A stretch of 64,000 nucleotides of DNA from Microtetraspora sp. NBRC 16547 (GTDB taxonomy: Bacteria > Actinomycetota > Actinomycetes > Streptosporangiales > Streptosporangiaceae), in assembly GCF_030268965.1 (NCBI RefSeq), contig NZ_BSSE01000017.1, positions 62,001 to 126,000 of the forward strand, in the 5' to 3' direction. Of this stretch, positions 28,049 to 37,175 are shown piece after piece. The position numbers and the translations under genes were made by a program. Under the pieces are notes generated by a model. It did not search any database. It saw nothing but the letters and a program-made list of their open reading frames with translations, and was not told the DNA's origin. Each line of letters starts with the position of its first letter. The stretch's first letter is position 1.

Positions 28049-28704
28049 ACCGCTATGCGGCCCCTGCCGGGGTGCTTCGCATTGGCGCCGGCCGCTCCGC
28101 TCCACGGCCGAAACACCACAAGGCCCCCGCCCCCTCAGCGGCGCATGAGGGAACGGGGGCCAGAGAGCCGCCGCCCGATTGGAATGGGGAAGCCGGACGA
28201 CGGCACGGACGCGCAACCACACCCCCTGATCCTCGGGGGCCGCCCCACGTCACGGGTCCGCCTGAGCGCACGGGTCAGAGAGCGGGCCAAGAAAACGGGC
28301 ACGCCCCGGTGAGCTGGTCCCACAGGTCGATGGACTGGGCGAGCGGGGAACGCACGTCCTCGTCGAGGACACCCCGAAGCAGGCTCACGTACAGGGCGAC
28401 ACCCGGGATGGCCGTTGACGCCTGAGTGACCGCCGCGCCGTTGACCGACGTCAGTGCACGGCCGCCGTGAGGAGCGGCGAGGGAGGGCTCACCCTGGTCC
28501 GCACGTGATCCCTCCCCGGCATGCCTTCCCCGGCAGAGCTTCCGAGTCAGGGCCCACCGCCCAGCGTGGGTGATGAAGCGCAGCAGCGGGATCTCGATCG
28601 CCGCGGCCGCGAAGATCTCACTCGGCCAAGCCGGAAAGGCCGTCCACGCCGGCGACCGGAAGCGGGTGTTGTCGGCTCCGCCGGGGCGACCTACCCTTGA
28701 GTGA
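28049..28704. other. Gene-poor stretch with a hairpin
   Basis: An imperfect hairpin at 28122-28161 (15 of 19 pairs) could act as a terminator. A minus-strand frame ending at 28275 has a plausible tail, but its upstream part runs into the riboswitch and no family is recognised. Nothing else is supported. Confidence 0.5.
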
Positions 28705-28705
28705 G

Positions 28706-28872
28706 GCACCTCGTTAGGTGAGGCGTCTGTCCGGATACAGGCCACTGACCCCACGACGTCGAGAGACGCCCAGGGTCAGGACACCTCTCCCCGGCCTAAG
28801 GGGTGAGGCCAGGTGGCTTCCCGCGGATGACCCGCGGGCATACGCCGGGCAGTGCCGAAGCTCTTACGAGAT
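28706..28872 (+). ncRNA. M-box (ykoK) magnesium riboswitch
   Basis: The segment carries the conserved M-box blocks in order: CGTTAGGTGAGGC (28712-28724), GATACAGGCCACTGACCC, AGAGACGCCCAGGGTCA, and finally CAGTGCCGAAGCTCTTACGA (28852-28871). M-boxes bind Mg2+ and turn off Mg2+ transport genes when Mg2+ is plentiful. Here the switch stands about 240 bases upstream of an MgtC-family gene. That matches the known association and supports both calls. Confidence 0.9.
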
Positions 28873-29113
28873 GTGGGGTGCGTCGCCTGCCACCGGGCGG
28901 GCTCTGTCGTGGACGCAGCCTCGGAGGCAGCACCGCGACGTCGCGGTGCCCTGCCGGACGGAGGTGAGGACGTGTCCGAACGCAACTGGGGCCGAAGTCG
29001 GCTCATTCGCGTGTCCTCATCCGCCTCCGGCACGCGGTAGCCGCCCATCCGCGCCCCTCCCCTGAACCGTCACGTAGTCCGATCACCTCGTGAAGGCAAG
29101 GAGGTGAGCGACC

Positions 29114-29866
29114 ATGCACGCTCTGACCATCACCGACTTCGTACTCCGCCTGGCCTCCGGAGTGGGCTGCGGCGCCCTGATCGGGCTTGAGAGGCAATGG
29201 CGCGCCCGGATGGCCGGCCTGCGCACGAACGCGCTCGTCGCCACCGGCGCCACCCTGTTCGTCCTCTACTCCGACGCCGTAGGCGGCGGCGGGAGCCCCA
29301 CCCGCGTGGCCTCCTACGTCGTGTCCGGAATCGGCTTCCTCGGCGCCGGGGTGATCCTCCGGGACGGATTCAACATCCGCGGGCTCAACACCGCCGCCAC
29401 CCTGTGGTGCTCGGCGGCCGTCGGGGTCCTGGCCGCCTCCGGGTACTTCGCCTTCACCGGGATCGCCACCGCCACGGTCCTGGCCGTCCACCTTCTCGGC
29501 CGTCCGCTCGGGCGGCTCATCGACCACGACACTCCGATCGCGGATGAGGACCTTCGCCCCTACCTGCTGCACCTGATCTGCCGGACCAGGTCCGAGCGGC
29601 ACATCCGCGCCCTCCTCGTCCAGTACACGAGCGGCGGCGAGGTGATCCTCCGCGGCATCAACGCGACGCGCGCCGACCAGAGCGGCGACACCCACCTCAC
29701 CGCTCACATCCTTCTGGACGGGGACGCCGCGACGCATCTGGAGCACCTGATCGGCAGACTGTCGCTGGAGCCCGGCATCCACGCCGTCGAGTGGCACACC
29801 GCCGACGACCACGCCGCGAATCTGCCCGGCTCCGTCGTCCCCGCAGTGGTGGGCGGCTCTCGATGA
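29114..29866 (+). CDS. mgtC: MgtC/SapB-family membrane protein
   Basis: A 250-residue protein. Residues 1 to about 140 are the MgtC membrane domain with four to five hydrophobic helices and the motifs GCGALIGLERQ, LRTNALVATGA and GIGFLGAGVI. Residues about 150-230 are a C-terminal soluble ACT-like domain. MgtC proteins help growth at low Mg2+ and inhibit F-type ATP synthase in some bacteria. A near-perfect AAGGAGGTGA precedes ATG 29114. The upstream M-box riboswitch indicates Mg2+-controlled expression. Confidence 0.92.
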   Translation: MHALTITDFVLRLASGVGCGALIGLERQWRARMAGLRTNALVATGATLFVLYSDAVGGGGSPTRVASYVVSGIGFLGAGVILRDGFNIRGLNTAATLWCSAAVGVLAASGYFAFTGIATATVLAVHLLGRPLGRLIDHDTPIADEDLRPYLLHLICRTRSERHIRALLVQYTSGGEVILRGINATRADQSGDTHLTAHILLDGDAATHLEHLIGRLSLEPGIHAVEWHTADDHAANLPGSVVPAVVGGSR

Positions 29867-29895
29867 CGTCCCTTCGACACGCCCCCGGCCGACGT

Positions 29896-29922
29896 CCCGC
29901 AGGACTCTCGCGGTCCTGCGGG
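29896..29922 (+). terminator. Hairpin after mgtC
   Basis: A perfect 10-bp stem (CCCGCAGGAC and its complement) with a 7-base loop lies 29 bases after the mgtC stop, between convergent genes. Confidence 0.65.
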
Positions 29923-29959
29923 AGTCCGTCGGTCCCATCCTCGCAGCGCTTGGTGACCT

Positions 29960-30568
29960 TCAATCGGAGACGGTCGATGGGTTGACGCCGTCCCACTCGG
30001 CCAAGGGAGCGCAGTGCCATCTCCATCCGACCTGACGCTCGTGGCCGGGGAGATCAACGCGGCCATTGGCCCAAAGCAATGTCAACCACGGGTCCGTGTC
30101 GGTGGGTGCCCACGGGAACAGTCGGCGCAACGTAGCGCCGCTGAGCGCCTCCGAGGGTACGAATGAGCGGCTGAGGCCGTGGCCTACGTCAGCCATATGA
30201 ACAAGCATCTCGTCGCACGCCATGGCCGCGAATCCGGAGGCGTCTGCGCGGCCGTAGGGGTGCCATCCGCGAGCCTGGGGCGGTGCACCGTCGACGACAC
30301 GTGCGAGGAGTGCGGCGAAGGAGGTCAACGTGGCGACAAGGTCCGCCTGCTCAGACTCGGGTCGGACACGCATCTCCATGGTGCTGAGCTCTCTATCACC
30401 TACGACGAGATCAGTGGAGTACCACAGCAGGCATTCGCTCATGTGTGCCACGACCCGCGCGACGGTCCAGTCCATCCCTGGAATCGGGGTCATCCAATCC
30501 CGATCCACCACCATGTTCAGAAATCGCCCACATTCATCAGCCGTCCGCAGAATCACGCTTCCGTCCAC
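29960..30568 (-). CDS. Maleylpyruvate-isomerase-N/DinB-like protein
   Basis: About 202 residues. The N-terminal four-helix-bundle pattern (DWTVARVVAHMSECLLWY, with the His expected to bind metal, and later CDEMLVHMADVGHGL) matches the mycothiol-dependent maleylpyruvate isomerase N-terminal/DinB-like superfamily. These proteins use mycothiol or act as metal-dependent transferases in actinobacteria. The GTG at 30568 is chosen because homology begins just after it; the much longer open frame upstream has no matching content. The C-terminus (WANGRVDLPGH) is typical. The substrate is unknown. Confidence 0.75.
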   Translation of the reverse strand: MDGSVILRTADECGRFLNMVVDRDWMTPIPGMDWTVARVVAHMSECLLWYSTDLVVGDRELSTMEMRVRPESEQADLVATLTSFAALLARVVDGAPPQARGWHPYGRADASGFAAMACDEMLVHMADVGHGLSRSFVPSEALSGATLRRLFPWAPTDTDPWLTLLWANGRVDLPGHERQVGWRWHCAPLAEWDGVNPSTVSD

Positions 30569-30630
30569 GTCTGCATCTTCGCACCGACACTGGAGGCCAG
30601 GGTGTGGCAAGTGGCATGAGAGCTCGGGAC

Positions 30631-30653
30631 GCTCCCCTTCCGAGGCGGGGAGC
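30631..30653 (-). terminator. Hairpin after the GH5 gene
   Basis: A 7-bp stem (GCTCCCC and GGGGAGC) with a 9-base loop lies just past the stop at 30661. Confidence 0.45.
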
Positions 30654-30660
30654 CGTCCGG

Positions 30661-32064
30661 CTACTTGGGGGTGATCGTGAGGGTGATCCGGCCGGACGTC
30701 TTGGTCCTGACGGTCAGGACGCGCCTGGCAGCGTCCCAGGTGGCCTCGCCTTCCGAGGCCCGGCCCCCGTTGGGGAAGCCCGCCGCGGGCAGATAGATCT
30801 CGGTCGGGCCCGACTCGTTGCCGTCGAAGGTCACGGTCAGCGAGCGCGCCTCGGAGCGGATGTTCACGGGGACGCCGCCGATCGCCCGCGGGTAGGGCCT
30901 GGCGTAGACGTCGACCAGGGGAGTGGCCGTGCCGCTCTCGTCGTACGGGCCCCAGGACCACGGGTCCCGAGACCAGTACGCCACGCCCGCACCCATCCGC
31001 TCGCTGAGCCGTACGACCCGGTCCACCAGGTCACTCGCGCCCGGCCTGGTCATGTCGAGGCCGAACTCGCCGAGCAGGATCGGCGCGTCGAGCCGGTCCG
31101 CCGTGCGCAACACGTTGTCGCGCCACCAGCCGAGCGTGCGGTCGGTCCACTCCTTGGAGCCCGCCGTGTAGTCGTCGCCCAGGTCGAGCGGCAGCGGGTA
31201 GAGGTGCGGGGCGTAGGCGATACGGGGCGGACCGCTCCGGGGGTCGTCGAAGTGCGGGAGCCCCGAGGGCAGCCCCCAGTTCACGCCCACCGCCTGCGGC
31301 TCCAGGAAGATCCAGCCATCCGGATCCACGGACCGGATCTCCGCGATGGTCGCCCGATAGAGCGCGGCGAGTGGGCCGGCCTCGAAGCGCGGGCCCTGAA
31401 CGGAGCCGCCCCAGGGTTCGTTCATCAGGTCGTAGCCGAGTACCGCGGGGTCGTCCTTGAACCTGGCGGCGACCGCCTTCCACGCCTTGGCGTAGTGGTC
31501 CATCAGTTCGGGGTGCTCGCCGGTGGTGTTCCAGAAGTTGTCGAAGGCGCGCATGACGCCCGGCTCCAGGTAGCCCAACTCCCAGGTGGGCAGGTCGGTC
31601 TCGACCGGGAACCCGTCGAGATAGGTCGCCCACGTGGGGGCGCCGTTGCCCGTCTCACCTTCCGGGCTGACCCCGCTGCCCCACACGTCCTGGTGCATGT
31701 CCAGCAGGACGTGGCAGCCACGCTTGCTGTACCAGCGGACCCGTTCCGCCACCTTGTCCAGATATTTCGTGTCATAGACGCCCGGCTGGGGCTCCACCGC
31801 GCGCCACTGGATGAGGAATCGGACGAAGTTCGTCCCCATGTCCCGGTACTCGCGGTCGAGGTCCGCCTCGGTGAACTCGGGCAGGGCGTCCGGGGTGCTC
31901 TTGGCGCTGCTCGCCGTGTTGAAGCCGCGCAGGACGAGCGCCCTGCCCTGATCGTCGGTGATGAAGCGCGTGCTCGGCTCCGGCGCACTCCTGGTCGCCG
32001 AGGCGACGCCACCGGCCAGGACGGCCAGCGCGGTGAGGGACACGATCCACCGAGCCGTCTTCAT
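30661..32064 (-). CDS. Secreted GH5-family endoglycosidase (endoglycoceramidase-like)
   Basis: A 467-residue exported glycosidase with a signal peptide ending near residue 25. The TIM barrel shows LRGFNTASS, NFVRFLIQWRAVEP, LLDMHQDVWG, DLMNEPWGG with the acid/base Glu near residue 213, and ILLGEFGLD with the nucleophile Glu near residue 333. The DMHQD/NEPWGG pattern is that of the endoglycosylceramidase-like subgroup, which cleaves oligosaccharides from glycolipids. A small C-terminal beta domain occupies about 390-467. The substrate assignment is by motif only. Confidence 0.88.
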   Translation of the reverse strand: MKTARWIVSLTALAVLAGGVASATRSAPEPSTRFITDDQGRALVLRGFNTASSAKSTPDALPEFTEADLDREYRDMGTNFVRFLIQWRAVEPQPGVYDTKYLDKVAERVRWYSKRGCHVLLDMHQDVWGSGVSPEGETGNGAPTWATYLDGFPVETDLPTWELGYLEPGVMRAFDNFWNTTGEHPELMDHYAKAWKAVAARFKDDPAVLGYDLMNEPWGGSVQGPRFEAGPLAALYRATIAEIRSVDPDGWIFLEPQAVGVNWGLPSGLPHFDDPRSGPPRIAYAPHLYPLPLDLGDDYTAGSKEWTDRTLGWWRDNVLRTADRLDAPILLGEFGLDMTRPGASDLVDRVVRLSERMGAGVAYWSRDPWSWGPYDESGTATPLVDVYARPYPRAIGGVPVNIRSEARSLTVTFDGNESGPTEIYLPAAGFPNGGRASEGEATWDAARRVLTVRTKTSGRITLTITPK

Positions 32065-32121
32065 CTGCTGATCTCCGAGGGGCTTCCGCCGGAAACGTGG
32101 ACGCGGCTAGCATGGCCGAAT

Positions 32122-32589
32122 ATGAGCCTTGCTCGCAACCGCCTGCCTGTGATCGTCACCGTCCTGATCGTCGCCGCGTTCGGCGTGTTCGGCGTCTCGC
32201 TGGTCACCCGGGTGGGCTACCTGGCCGTGCCCGCCGCGCTCGGCCTCCCGTCCGGGCTGCCCGGGCTGCGGTTCGTCCCGGTCGGCGAGACGACATGGCT
32301 CATGGCTCTCACCGACAGCGTGGCCGCGCTGGTGCTCGTCGCCCTGGTCGCCCTCGCGCGCGGCGGCTTCTGGCGTACGTGCGGCGCGTTCCTGACGGGC
32401 GCCGTGCTCGCCGACCTGCTGCGGGCCGTCGTGCTGGCGCAGACGGCGTCCACGGGCCTCGGCGCGTACGCGGGATACCTGGCGGGAGCGCTGGCCTCGG
32501 GGCTGGTGTGGGGTGTCGCGCTCGGCTGGCTCGCCGGACTGGCCGCCCTGCCGCGCAAGAAGCACCACGCGCCCGCGGGCGCAGGCTAA
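32122..32589 (+). CDS. Small integral membrane protein, function unknown
   Basis: About 155 residues with four or so hydrophobic helices (VIVTVLIVAAFGVFGVSLV, WLMALTDSVAALVLVALVA, LAGALASGLVWGVALGWLA) and a basic C-terminus. No family was recognised. It is divergent from the GH5 gene. ATG 32122 opens directly into a short basic segment before the first helix. Confidence 0.65.
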   Translation: MSLARNRLPVIVTVLIVAAFGVFGVSLVTRVGYLAVPAALGLPSGLPGLRFVPVGETTWLMALTDSVAALVLVALVALARGGFWRTCGAFLTGAVLADLLRAVVLAQTASTGLGAYAGYLAGALASGLVWGVALGWLAGLAALPRKKHHAPAGAG

Positions 32590-33156
32590 AAGGGCATCCC
32601 CTGGGGGATCAGGCTGCTGCCTGCCGCTCCGATGCGCGCACCCTCAGTGAGGCGGGCGCCAGAACGGCCAGCGCCAAGCACAGCCAGGCGAACCAGTCGC
32701 CCGCGCGGGCGTAGAGGGTGCCGACTCCCCCTGTGCGGGCTCTTGTTGATCTTGCTGCGAGGGGTGCCAGACCTCCCCGAGCGGGGGTGCCACGGCCCTG
32801 CCACGGGGGTGCCACCAACGTGGCACCCCTTCTGACCTGTAACCATCCCCCGACCCCTCTACCGTGGCACCGGGTGTGCCACACGCGCATCAGGGATTCA
32901 GCGGATCTTGGCTGGGTTCAGGCGCCGGGCAGCTTCGCCACCTGCAACGTGGAGTCGAACGCGAGGAGCCGCTCCGGAGCGGCGGTGAGAGCGGGCCAGC
33001 CCCGGGAGCGGCAAGCAGCGGCGACATATGGGCGACCAGGGGAAGTCGGTCCTCGGCTGCGACTACCGCTCAGGCGTTCCGGCCCTCGACTTCCCGCGCC
33101 CGGCCACGCTGACCCTCACCGGGCACCTGCCGCTCGGAGTCGTGACCGGGCGGCGC
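32590..33156. other. Remnant region with GTGCCAC repeats
   Basis: Minus-strand residues encoded at about 32609-32735 (VGTLYARAGDWFAWLCLALA and a basic tail) look like the last 40 residues of apolipoprotein N-acyltransferase, with no upstream gene. From about 32760 to 32885 the heptamer GTGCCAC or its complement occurs six or seven times. No intact gene is supported in the rest. Confidence 0.5.
32609..32735 (-). pseudogene. C-terminal remnant resembling apolipoprotein N-acyltransferase
   Basis: Only a final helix and cytoplasmic tail remain (TLYARAGDWFAWLCLALAV, then a basic end). This is the usual C-terminus of actinobacterial Lnt proteins, which N-acylate lipoproteins. The catalytic nitrilase domain is absent and repeat-rich DNA precedes it. 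Confidence 0.45.
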
Positions 33157-34350
33157 TTACCCGGCGGCGGCGCAGCCGATGACGTCCTTGACTACGCGAC
33201 CGCCCACGACGACGAACGGGGGATCCAGCAGCGCGTCGACGCCGGACCGCGGGTCGGCATCGACCGCGATCAGGTCGGCCAGGTATCCGGGCTTGACCGC
33301 GCCCGCCTGCGCCAGTCCGGCGGCGCGCATTCCGGCCTCCGTGGCCGCCGCCAGCGCCTGCCGTACGGACAGGCCCGAGGCGACGAGTCCGCGCAGGCCG
33401 TCGACGACCCCGCCGACGTGCGGGTGGCGAGGGATGCCCGAGTCGGTCCCGGCGAGGATCGGCACCCCCGCGGCGTGGAGCTGGGCCACCCAGCCGCCCC
33501 TGACGTCGAGGGAGATGGGATGGGTGTGCGCTCCGGCGAGCCCCAGCGTCGGACAGACCCCGGTCCCGGCGCCCACCAGATCGCGGACCACGGCCGCGTC
33601 GTAGCCGTCCCCGCCCTCGGGCGAGATGAACGTCGCGTGCTCGACCGAGTCGACCCCCGCGGCGGCCGCCGCCCGGACGCCCACCGTCGACAGGGCGTGC
33701 GCGGCGACGGTGACCCCGAGCCGGTGCGCCTCGTCGACGATCGCCGCGAGGGCCGCCTCGGACACCTCGAAGCGCAGCGGGTCCGTACCGGGGGTCATGC
33801 GACCGCCGGTGACCATGACCTTGACGAGGTCGGCCCCGGCCTCGATCTCCTCCTGTACGGCGGCCCGCGCACGCTCGGGCCCGTCGACCTCGTTGCCCAT
33901 GAACCAGCAGTGCCCGTTCGGCCGGGTCAGCGGCCGGCCGGCGACCATCAGGCGGGGGCCCGGCGTCGTCCCACTCCGGATCTCGTCGCGGATCCGCGCG
34001 GAGAGTCCGCGCGGCGCACCGAGGTCCCTGGCGAAGGTGACCCCGCTCTCCACCAACTGCCGCGCTGACAGCCGCATCCCGTCGAGCTGCGCCTGCTCGT
34101 CCCTGGCGAGCATGCTCGCCACCGGGTCGTTCCCCGCGTCGAAGGCCAGGTGCACGTGCGCGTCCATCAGCCCGGGAAACAGGACGCGTCGGCCGAGGTC
34201 CACGACCGCGGCCGCCTCGTCGGCCGGCGCGTCGACGGTCGGCCCGACCCAGACGATCCGGTCGTCTTCGACGAGGACGGTCGCGTCGGCGACGGCTTCG
34301 TCGGCGAGCACGTCCGTGATGACGGTGGCGGCCCTGAACGCGATCCTCAT
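33157..34350 (-). CDS. Amidohydrolase-family protein (imidazolonepropionase / X-Pro dipeptidase-like)
   Basis: A 397-residue metal-dependent hydrolase. After an N-terminal beta domain comes the metal motif PGLMDAHVHLAFD (near residue 63). Then come VKVMVTGGRM with the presumed carboxylated Lys region, VAAHALS, SVEHATF, and the catalytic Asp in LAGTDSG. This is the imidazolonepropionase-like subfamily that includes Xaa-Pro dipeptidases and carbamate or imide hydrolases. It overlaps the IclR regulator by ATGA and is the last gene of the transporter-aminotransferase operon. It probably opens or deacylates the imported compound (inference). Confidence 0.9.
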   Translation of the reverse strand: MRIAFRAATVITDVLADEAVADATVLVEDDRIVWVGPTVDAPADEAAAVVDLGRRVLFPGLMDAHVHLAFDAGNDPVASMLARDEQAQLDGMRLSARQLVESGVTFARDLGAPRGLSARIRDEIRSGTTPGPRLMVAGRPLTRPNGHCWFMGNEVDGPERARAAVQEEIEAGADLVKVMVTGGRMTPGTDPLRFEVSEAALAAIVDEAHRLGVTVAAHALSTVGVRAAAAAGVDSVEHATFISPEGGDGYDAAVVRDLVGAGTGVCPTLGLAGAHTHPISLDVRGGWVAQLHAAGVPILAGTDSGIPRHPHVGGVVDGLRGLVASGLSVRQALAAATEAGMRAAGLAQAGAVKPGYLADLIAVDADPRSGVDALLDPPFVVVGGRVVKDVIGCAAAG

Positions 34351-35189
34351 GTGATTCCCTGATCTCCTTCGACGCCGCCTTCGCGGTATCCCAAGCTCTG
34401 TGACACGGCCGTGGCGGTGTCCTGGACGGCGGCGGACAGGCTGGCCAGCCGCCGCTCGTCCACCGCCTGCTCCAGCACCGTCACGCAGACGCAGTACCGC
34501 ACCGATCCGTCGGTGTCCCAGACCGGTGCCGACACGCCGACCGTGTGCGGCGTGATCTCCCCGTCGCTGACCCAGACCCCTTCGGCCCTGATCCGGTCGA
34601 GCATGTCGCGGATGGCCGCCGGGTCGGTCGGCGTCTGGTCGGTGTAGCGCGGCAGCGGCGCGGCGAGAACCTCCTGGACGAACCGCTCGTCCTGGAAGGC
34701 GAGCATGGTCTTCCCCGCTCCGGCGTTCAGGCCGATGGTGTCACCGATCTCCACGGTCACCGCGGTCTCCGCGTTGATGTCCAGCCGCTCGACGCAGACG
34801 TAGCGGTGGCCCCGGAGCGTGTAGAAGAGCACGACCTCCCCCGTCTGCTCGGCCAGACGGATCAGGTGCCGGCGGGCGGCCGTCCGCGGGGCACGCCGCC
34901 CGGCCGCCCGGCCGAGCGCCACCGCGGCGGGGCCGAGGGAGTACGAACCGCGGGCTTCGGCCTGCTCCAGGAACTGCCGTGCCTCAAGAGACCGGACGAT
35001 CCGGTGCGTCACCGCCTTGTGCATGCCCAGGTGCTTGGCCAGATCGGAGACACGCCACTCGGCCTGCCCCACGAAGGCCTCAAGCACGGTCAGCACCCGG
35101 TCCACGCCCTGCAACGACGCGGGCTTGACAGGCCCCTCCACCACGTCTTCCTCCAACCGCGAGTCAGCTCCGAGGATCATCGCGTCCAT
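34347..35189 (-). CDS. IclR-family transcriptional regulator
   Basis: A 280-residue regulator. Residues about 25-85 are the IclR winged helix (LTVLEAFVGQAEWRVSDLAK, then KAVTHRIVRSLE). Residues about 100-260 are the effector domain (LNAGAGKTMLAF, EITPHTVGVSAPVWD). It lies inside the operon it probably controls, between the aminotransferase and amidohydrolase genes, so autoregulation is likely. The next in-frame Met, three codons on, is an alternative start. Confidence 0.93.
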   Translation of the reverse strand: MDAMILGADSRLEEDVVEGPVKPASLQGVDRVLTVLEAFVGQAEWRVSDLAKHLGMHKAVTHRIVRSLEARQFLEQAEARGSYSLGPAAVALGRAAGRRAPRTAARRHLIRLAEQTGEVVLFYTLRGHRYVCVERLDINAETAVTVEIGDTIGLNAGAGKTMLAFQDERFVQEVLAAPLPRYTDQTPTDPAAIRDMLDRIRAEGVWVSDGEITPHTVGVSAPVWDTDGSVRYCVCVTVLEQAVDERRLASLSAAVQDTATAVSQSLGYREGGVEGDQGIT

Positions 35190-35221
35190 TCTCGATCATC
35201 GCGATCGGCCCCCGGGCTCGT

Positions 35222-36406
35222 TCATCGGAGGTCGCCGACGAGTGATCCGACGTGTTCGATCTCCGACTCGGTGTTGTAGTAGTGCACCGATGCCCGTACG
35301 ACACTGGCCAGACCCCGTGACGGCAGGTCCCACTGCGACGACGTGGACTTCGAGACGCTGACGTTGACTCCCTTGCCGGCGAGAGCCGGCCTCACGTCAT
35401 CGGGCGTGACACCTTCGACGGTGAACGACACGATCCCGCACCGGCTCTGCCCGAGGTCGTGAACCCGCACCCCCTCGACACCGGTGAGCGTCCGCCGCAG
35501 CAGGTCGCCCAGCGCGAGAACGCGGGCCTCGATCGCGTCCATCCCCAGAGCCAGGGCGTAGTCTACGGCCGCTCCCAGGCCGACGACCGCCGCGTAGTTC
35601 TTCTCCCACGTCTCGTAACGTCGGGCGTCGGGGTTCATCTCGTACGCGGTGGGTGACGTCCACACCGCGGAGCCGTTGTCGAGCACGGCCGGCTCGAACG
35701 CGTCCATGGCGTCCTCCCGCACGTACAGGAAGCCCGTACCGCGCGGCCCCCGCAGGTACTTGCGGCCCGTTCCGGTCAGCACGTCGCACCTGAGTTCGCG
35801 GACATCGAGGTTCAGGTGCCCGACGGACTGGCAGGCGTCCAGCAGGAACGGCACCCCGGCGGCCTCGGCCAGCGCGCCGACCGCCGCCGCCGGGTTGATC
35901 AGGCCGCCCTGGGTCGGGATGTGCGTCATCGACACGAGCTTGACGCGGTCGTCGCCCAGTTCCCTCTCAAGCTGGTCGAGGTCGATCTGCCCGCTCGCAT
36001 CGTTGCCGACGACCCGGGTCTCGACGCCGAAGCGCTTCGCCTGCTGCAGGTAGGCGATGGCGTTGCTTCCGTACTCCGACTGGCAGGTGAGGATCCGGTC
36101 TCCCGGCGTGAACCGCATGCCGTAGAACACCATGTCCCAGGCATGCGTCGCGTTGTCGGCCAGCGCGATCTCCGACGGCCTGGCTCCGATCAGGGAGGCG
36201 AGCGAGGTGTAGGTCGCCTCGATCTGCTCGGATCGCTCCCTCTGGACCTCGTATCCGCCCCGCGACGCCTCGTTCCGCAGGTAGTCCGTCATCGTGTCGA
36301 CGACGGCCGCGGGGGGCAGGGAGCAGCCGGCGTTGTTCAGATGGATGAGGTCCCGGCAGCCCGGGGTCTCGTCGCGCACCCGTTCGACGTCGATGCGGTT
36401 GTCCAC
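35222..36406 (-). CDS. Class V aminotransferase (PLP-dependent, cysteine-desulfurase / EgtE-like)
   Basis: A 394-residue PLP enzyme of the class V fold. FLLDACQSVGHLNLDV holds the cofactor-binding Asp. TGTGRKYLRGPRGTGFLYV carries the Schiff-base Lys (near residue 215). The N-terminal HLNNAGCSLPP is typical of the isopenicillin-epimerase/EgtE-like branch, so a lyase, epimerase or transaminase reaction is possible. It starts at GTG 36406, eight bases after the ABC ATPase stop. It likely acts on the amino acid or derivative taken up by the adjacent importer. Confidence 0.9.
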   Translation of the reverse strand: MDNRIDVERVRDETPGCRDLIHLNNAGCSLPPAAVVDTMTDYLRNEASRGGYEVQRERSEQIEATYTSLASLIGARPSEIALADNATHAWDMVFYGMRFTPGDRILTCQSEYGSNAIAYLQQAKRFGVETRVVGNDASGQIDLDQLERELGDDRVKLVSMTHIPTQGGLINPAAAVGALAEAAGVPFLLDACQSVGHLNLDVRELRCDVLTGTGRKYLRGPRGTGFLYVREDAMDAFEPAVLDNGSAVWTSPTAYEMNPDARRYETWEKNYAAVVGLGAAVDYALALGMDAIEARVLALGDLLRRTLTGVEGVRVHDLGQSRCGIVSFTVEGVTPDDVRPALAGKGVNVSVSKSTSSQWDLPSRGLASVVRASVHYYNTESEIEHVGSLVGDLR

Positions 36407-36413
36407 TGTTGTG

Positions 36414-37175
36414 TCAGCCTCGCTTCAAGAATTCTCGTGCCCGCGCCGTACGCGGATCGGTGAGCACGGTGTCCGGGTGGCCTTCCTCGACGATGACGCC
36501 TTCGTCCATGAAGCACACGTGATCGGCGACGTCACGGGCGAAGCCCATCTCATGGGTGACGACGATCATCGTCATGCCCTCGGCGGCGAGGTCGCGCATG
36601 ACCGAGAGCACCTCGCCCACGAGCTCGGGGTCCAGCGCGGACGTCGGCTCGTCGAAGAGCATGACCTTGGGCTTCATCGCCAGGGCCCGGGCGATGGCGA
36701 CGCGTTGCTGCTGCCCGCCCGACAGCTCGTTGGGGTAGTGATCGGCGCGCTCGGCGAGGCCCACCCGGTCCAGCAGTCCCATGGCCAGGTCGCGGGTCCG
36801 CTCCTTGTCGGCGCGGTTGACGCGGAGCGGCCCGGACATGACGTTCTCCAGCGCGGTCATGTGCGGGAAGAGGTTGAACCGTTGGAAGACCATGCCGATC
36901 TGGCGGCGCTGGTCGGCGATCTCCTTCTCCGGCAGCGGGATCACGTGATCCCCGTCGATCCGCAGGCCGATCAGCTCGCCGTCGACCCAGACCTCGCCCT
37001 CGTCCGCCGGCTGCAACCCGTTGATGCAGCGGAGCAGGGTGGACTTGCCCGAGCCGGAGGGGCCGATCAGGCAGCTGACCGATCCCCTGGACACGGAGTA
37101 GTCGACTCCCTTGAGGACGTGCACGGAGTCGAACCGCTTCTGGATCCCCCTCAGGACGATCATGGGAGTCTCCAC
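36414..37175 (-). CDS. Polar amino-acid ABC transporter ATPase (GlnQ/HisP type)
   Basis: A 253-residue nucleotide-binding subunit with Walker [10 protein letters not shown], the Q-loop in [11 protein letters not shown], signature LSGGQQQR, Walker [13 protein letters not shown] and the switch His in VTHEMGFA. This is the PAAT subfamily pattern. GTG 37175 is preferred over ATG 37163 because GGAGG stands four bases before it and it overlaps the permease stop as TAGTG. Confidence 0.94.
   Translation of the reverse strand: METPMIVLRGIQKRFDSVHVLKGVDYSVSRGSVSCLIGPSGSGKSTLLRCINGLQPADEGEVWVDGELIGLRIDGDHVIPLPEKEIADQRRQIGMVFQRFNLFPHMTALENVMSGPLRVNRADKERTRDLAMGLLDRVGLAERADHYPNELSGGQQQRVAIARALAMKPKVMLFDEPTSALDPELVGEVLSVMRDLAAEGMTMIVVTHEMGFARDVADHVCFMDEGVIVEEGHPDTVLTDPRTARAREFLKRG

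Noticed and set aside
28275-28754. A 159-codon minus-strand frame between the DHFR remnant and mgtC.
   Set aside because: It runs through the M-box riboswitch; only the last 60 residues look protein-like and no family is recognised.
29960-30961. Longer version of the maleylpyruvate-isomerase-like gene starting at 30961.
   Set aside because: The extra N-terminal part is antisense to the GH5 coding region and has no homology.
33028-34068. A 346-codon plus-strand frame.
   Set aside because: Mostly antisense to the amidohydrolase; only the first 40 codons lie outside and match nothing.
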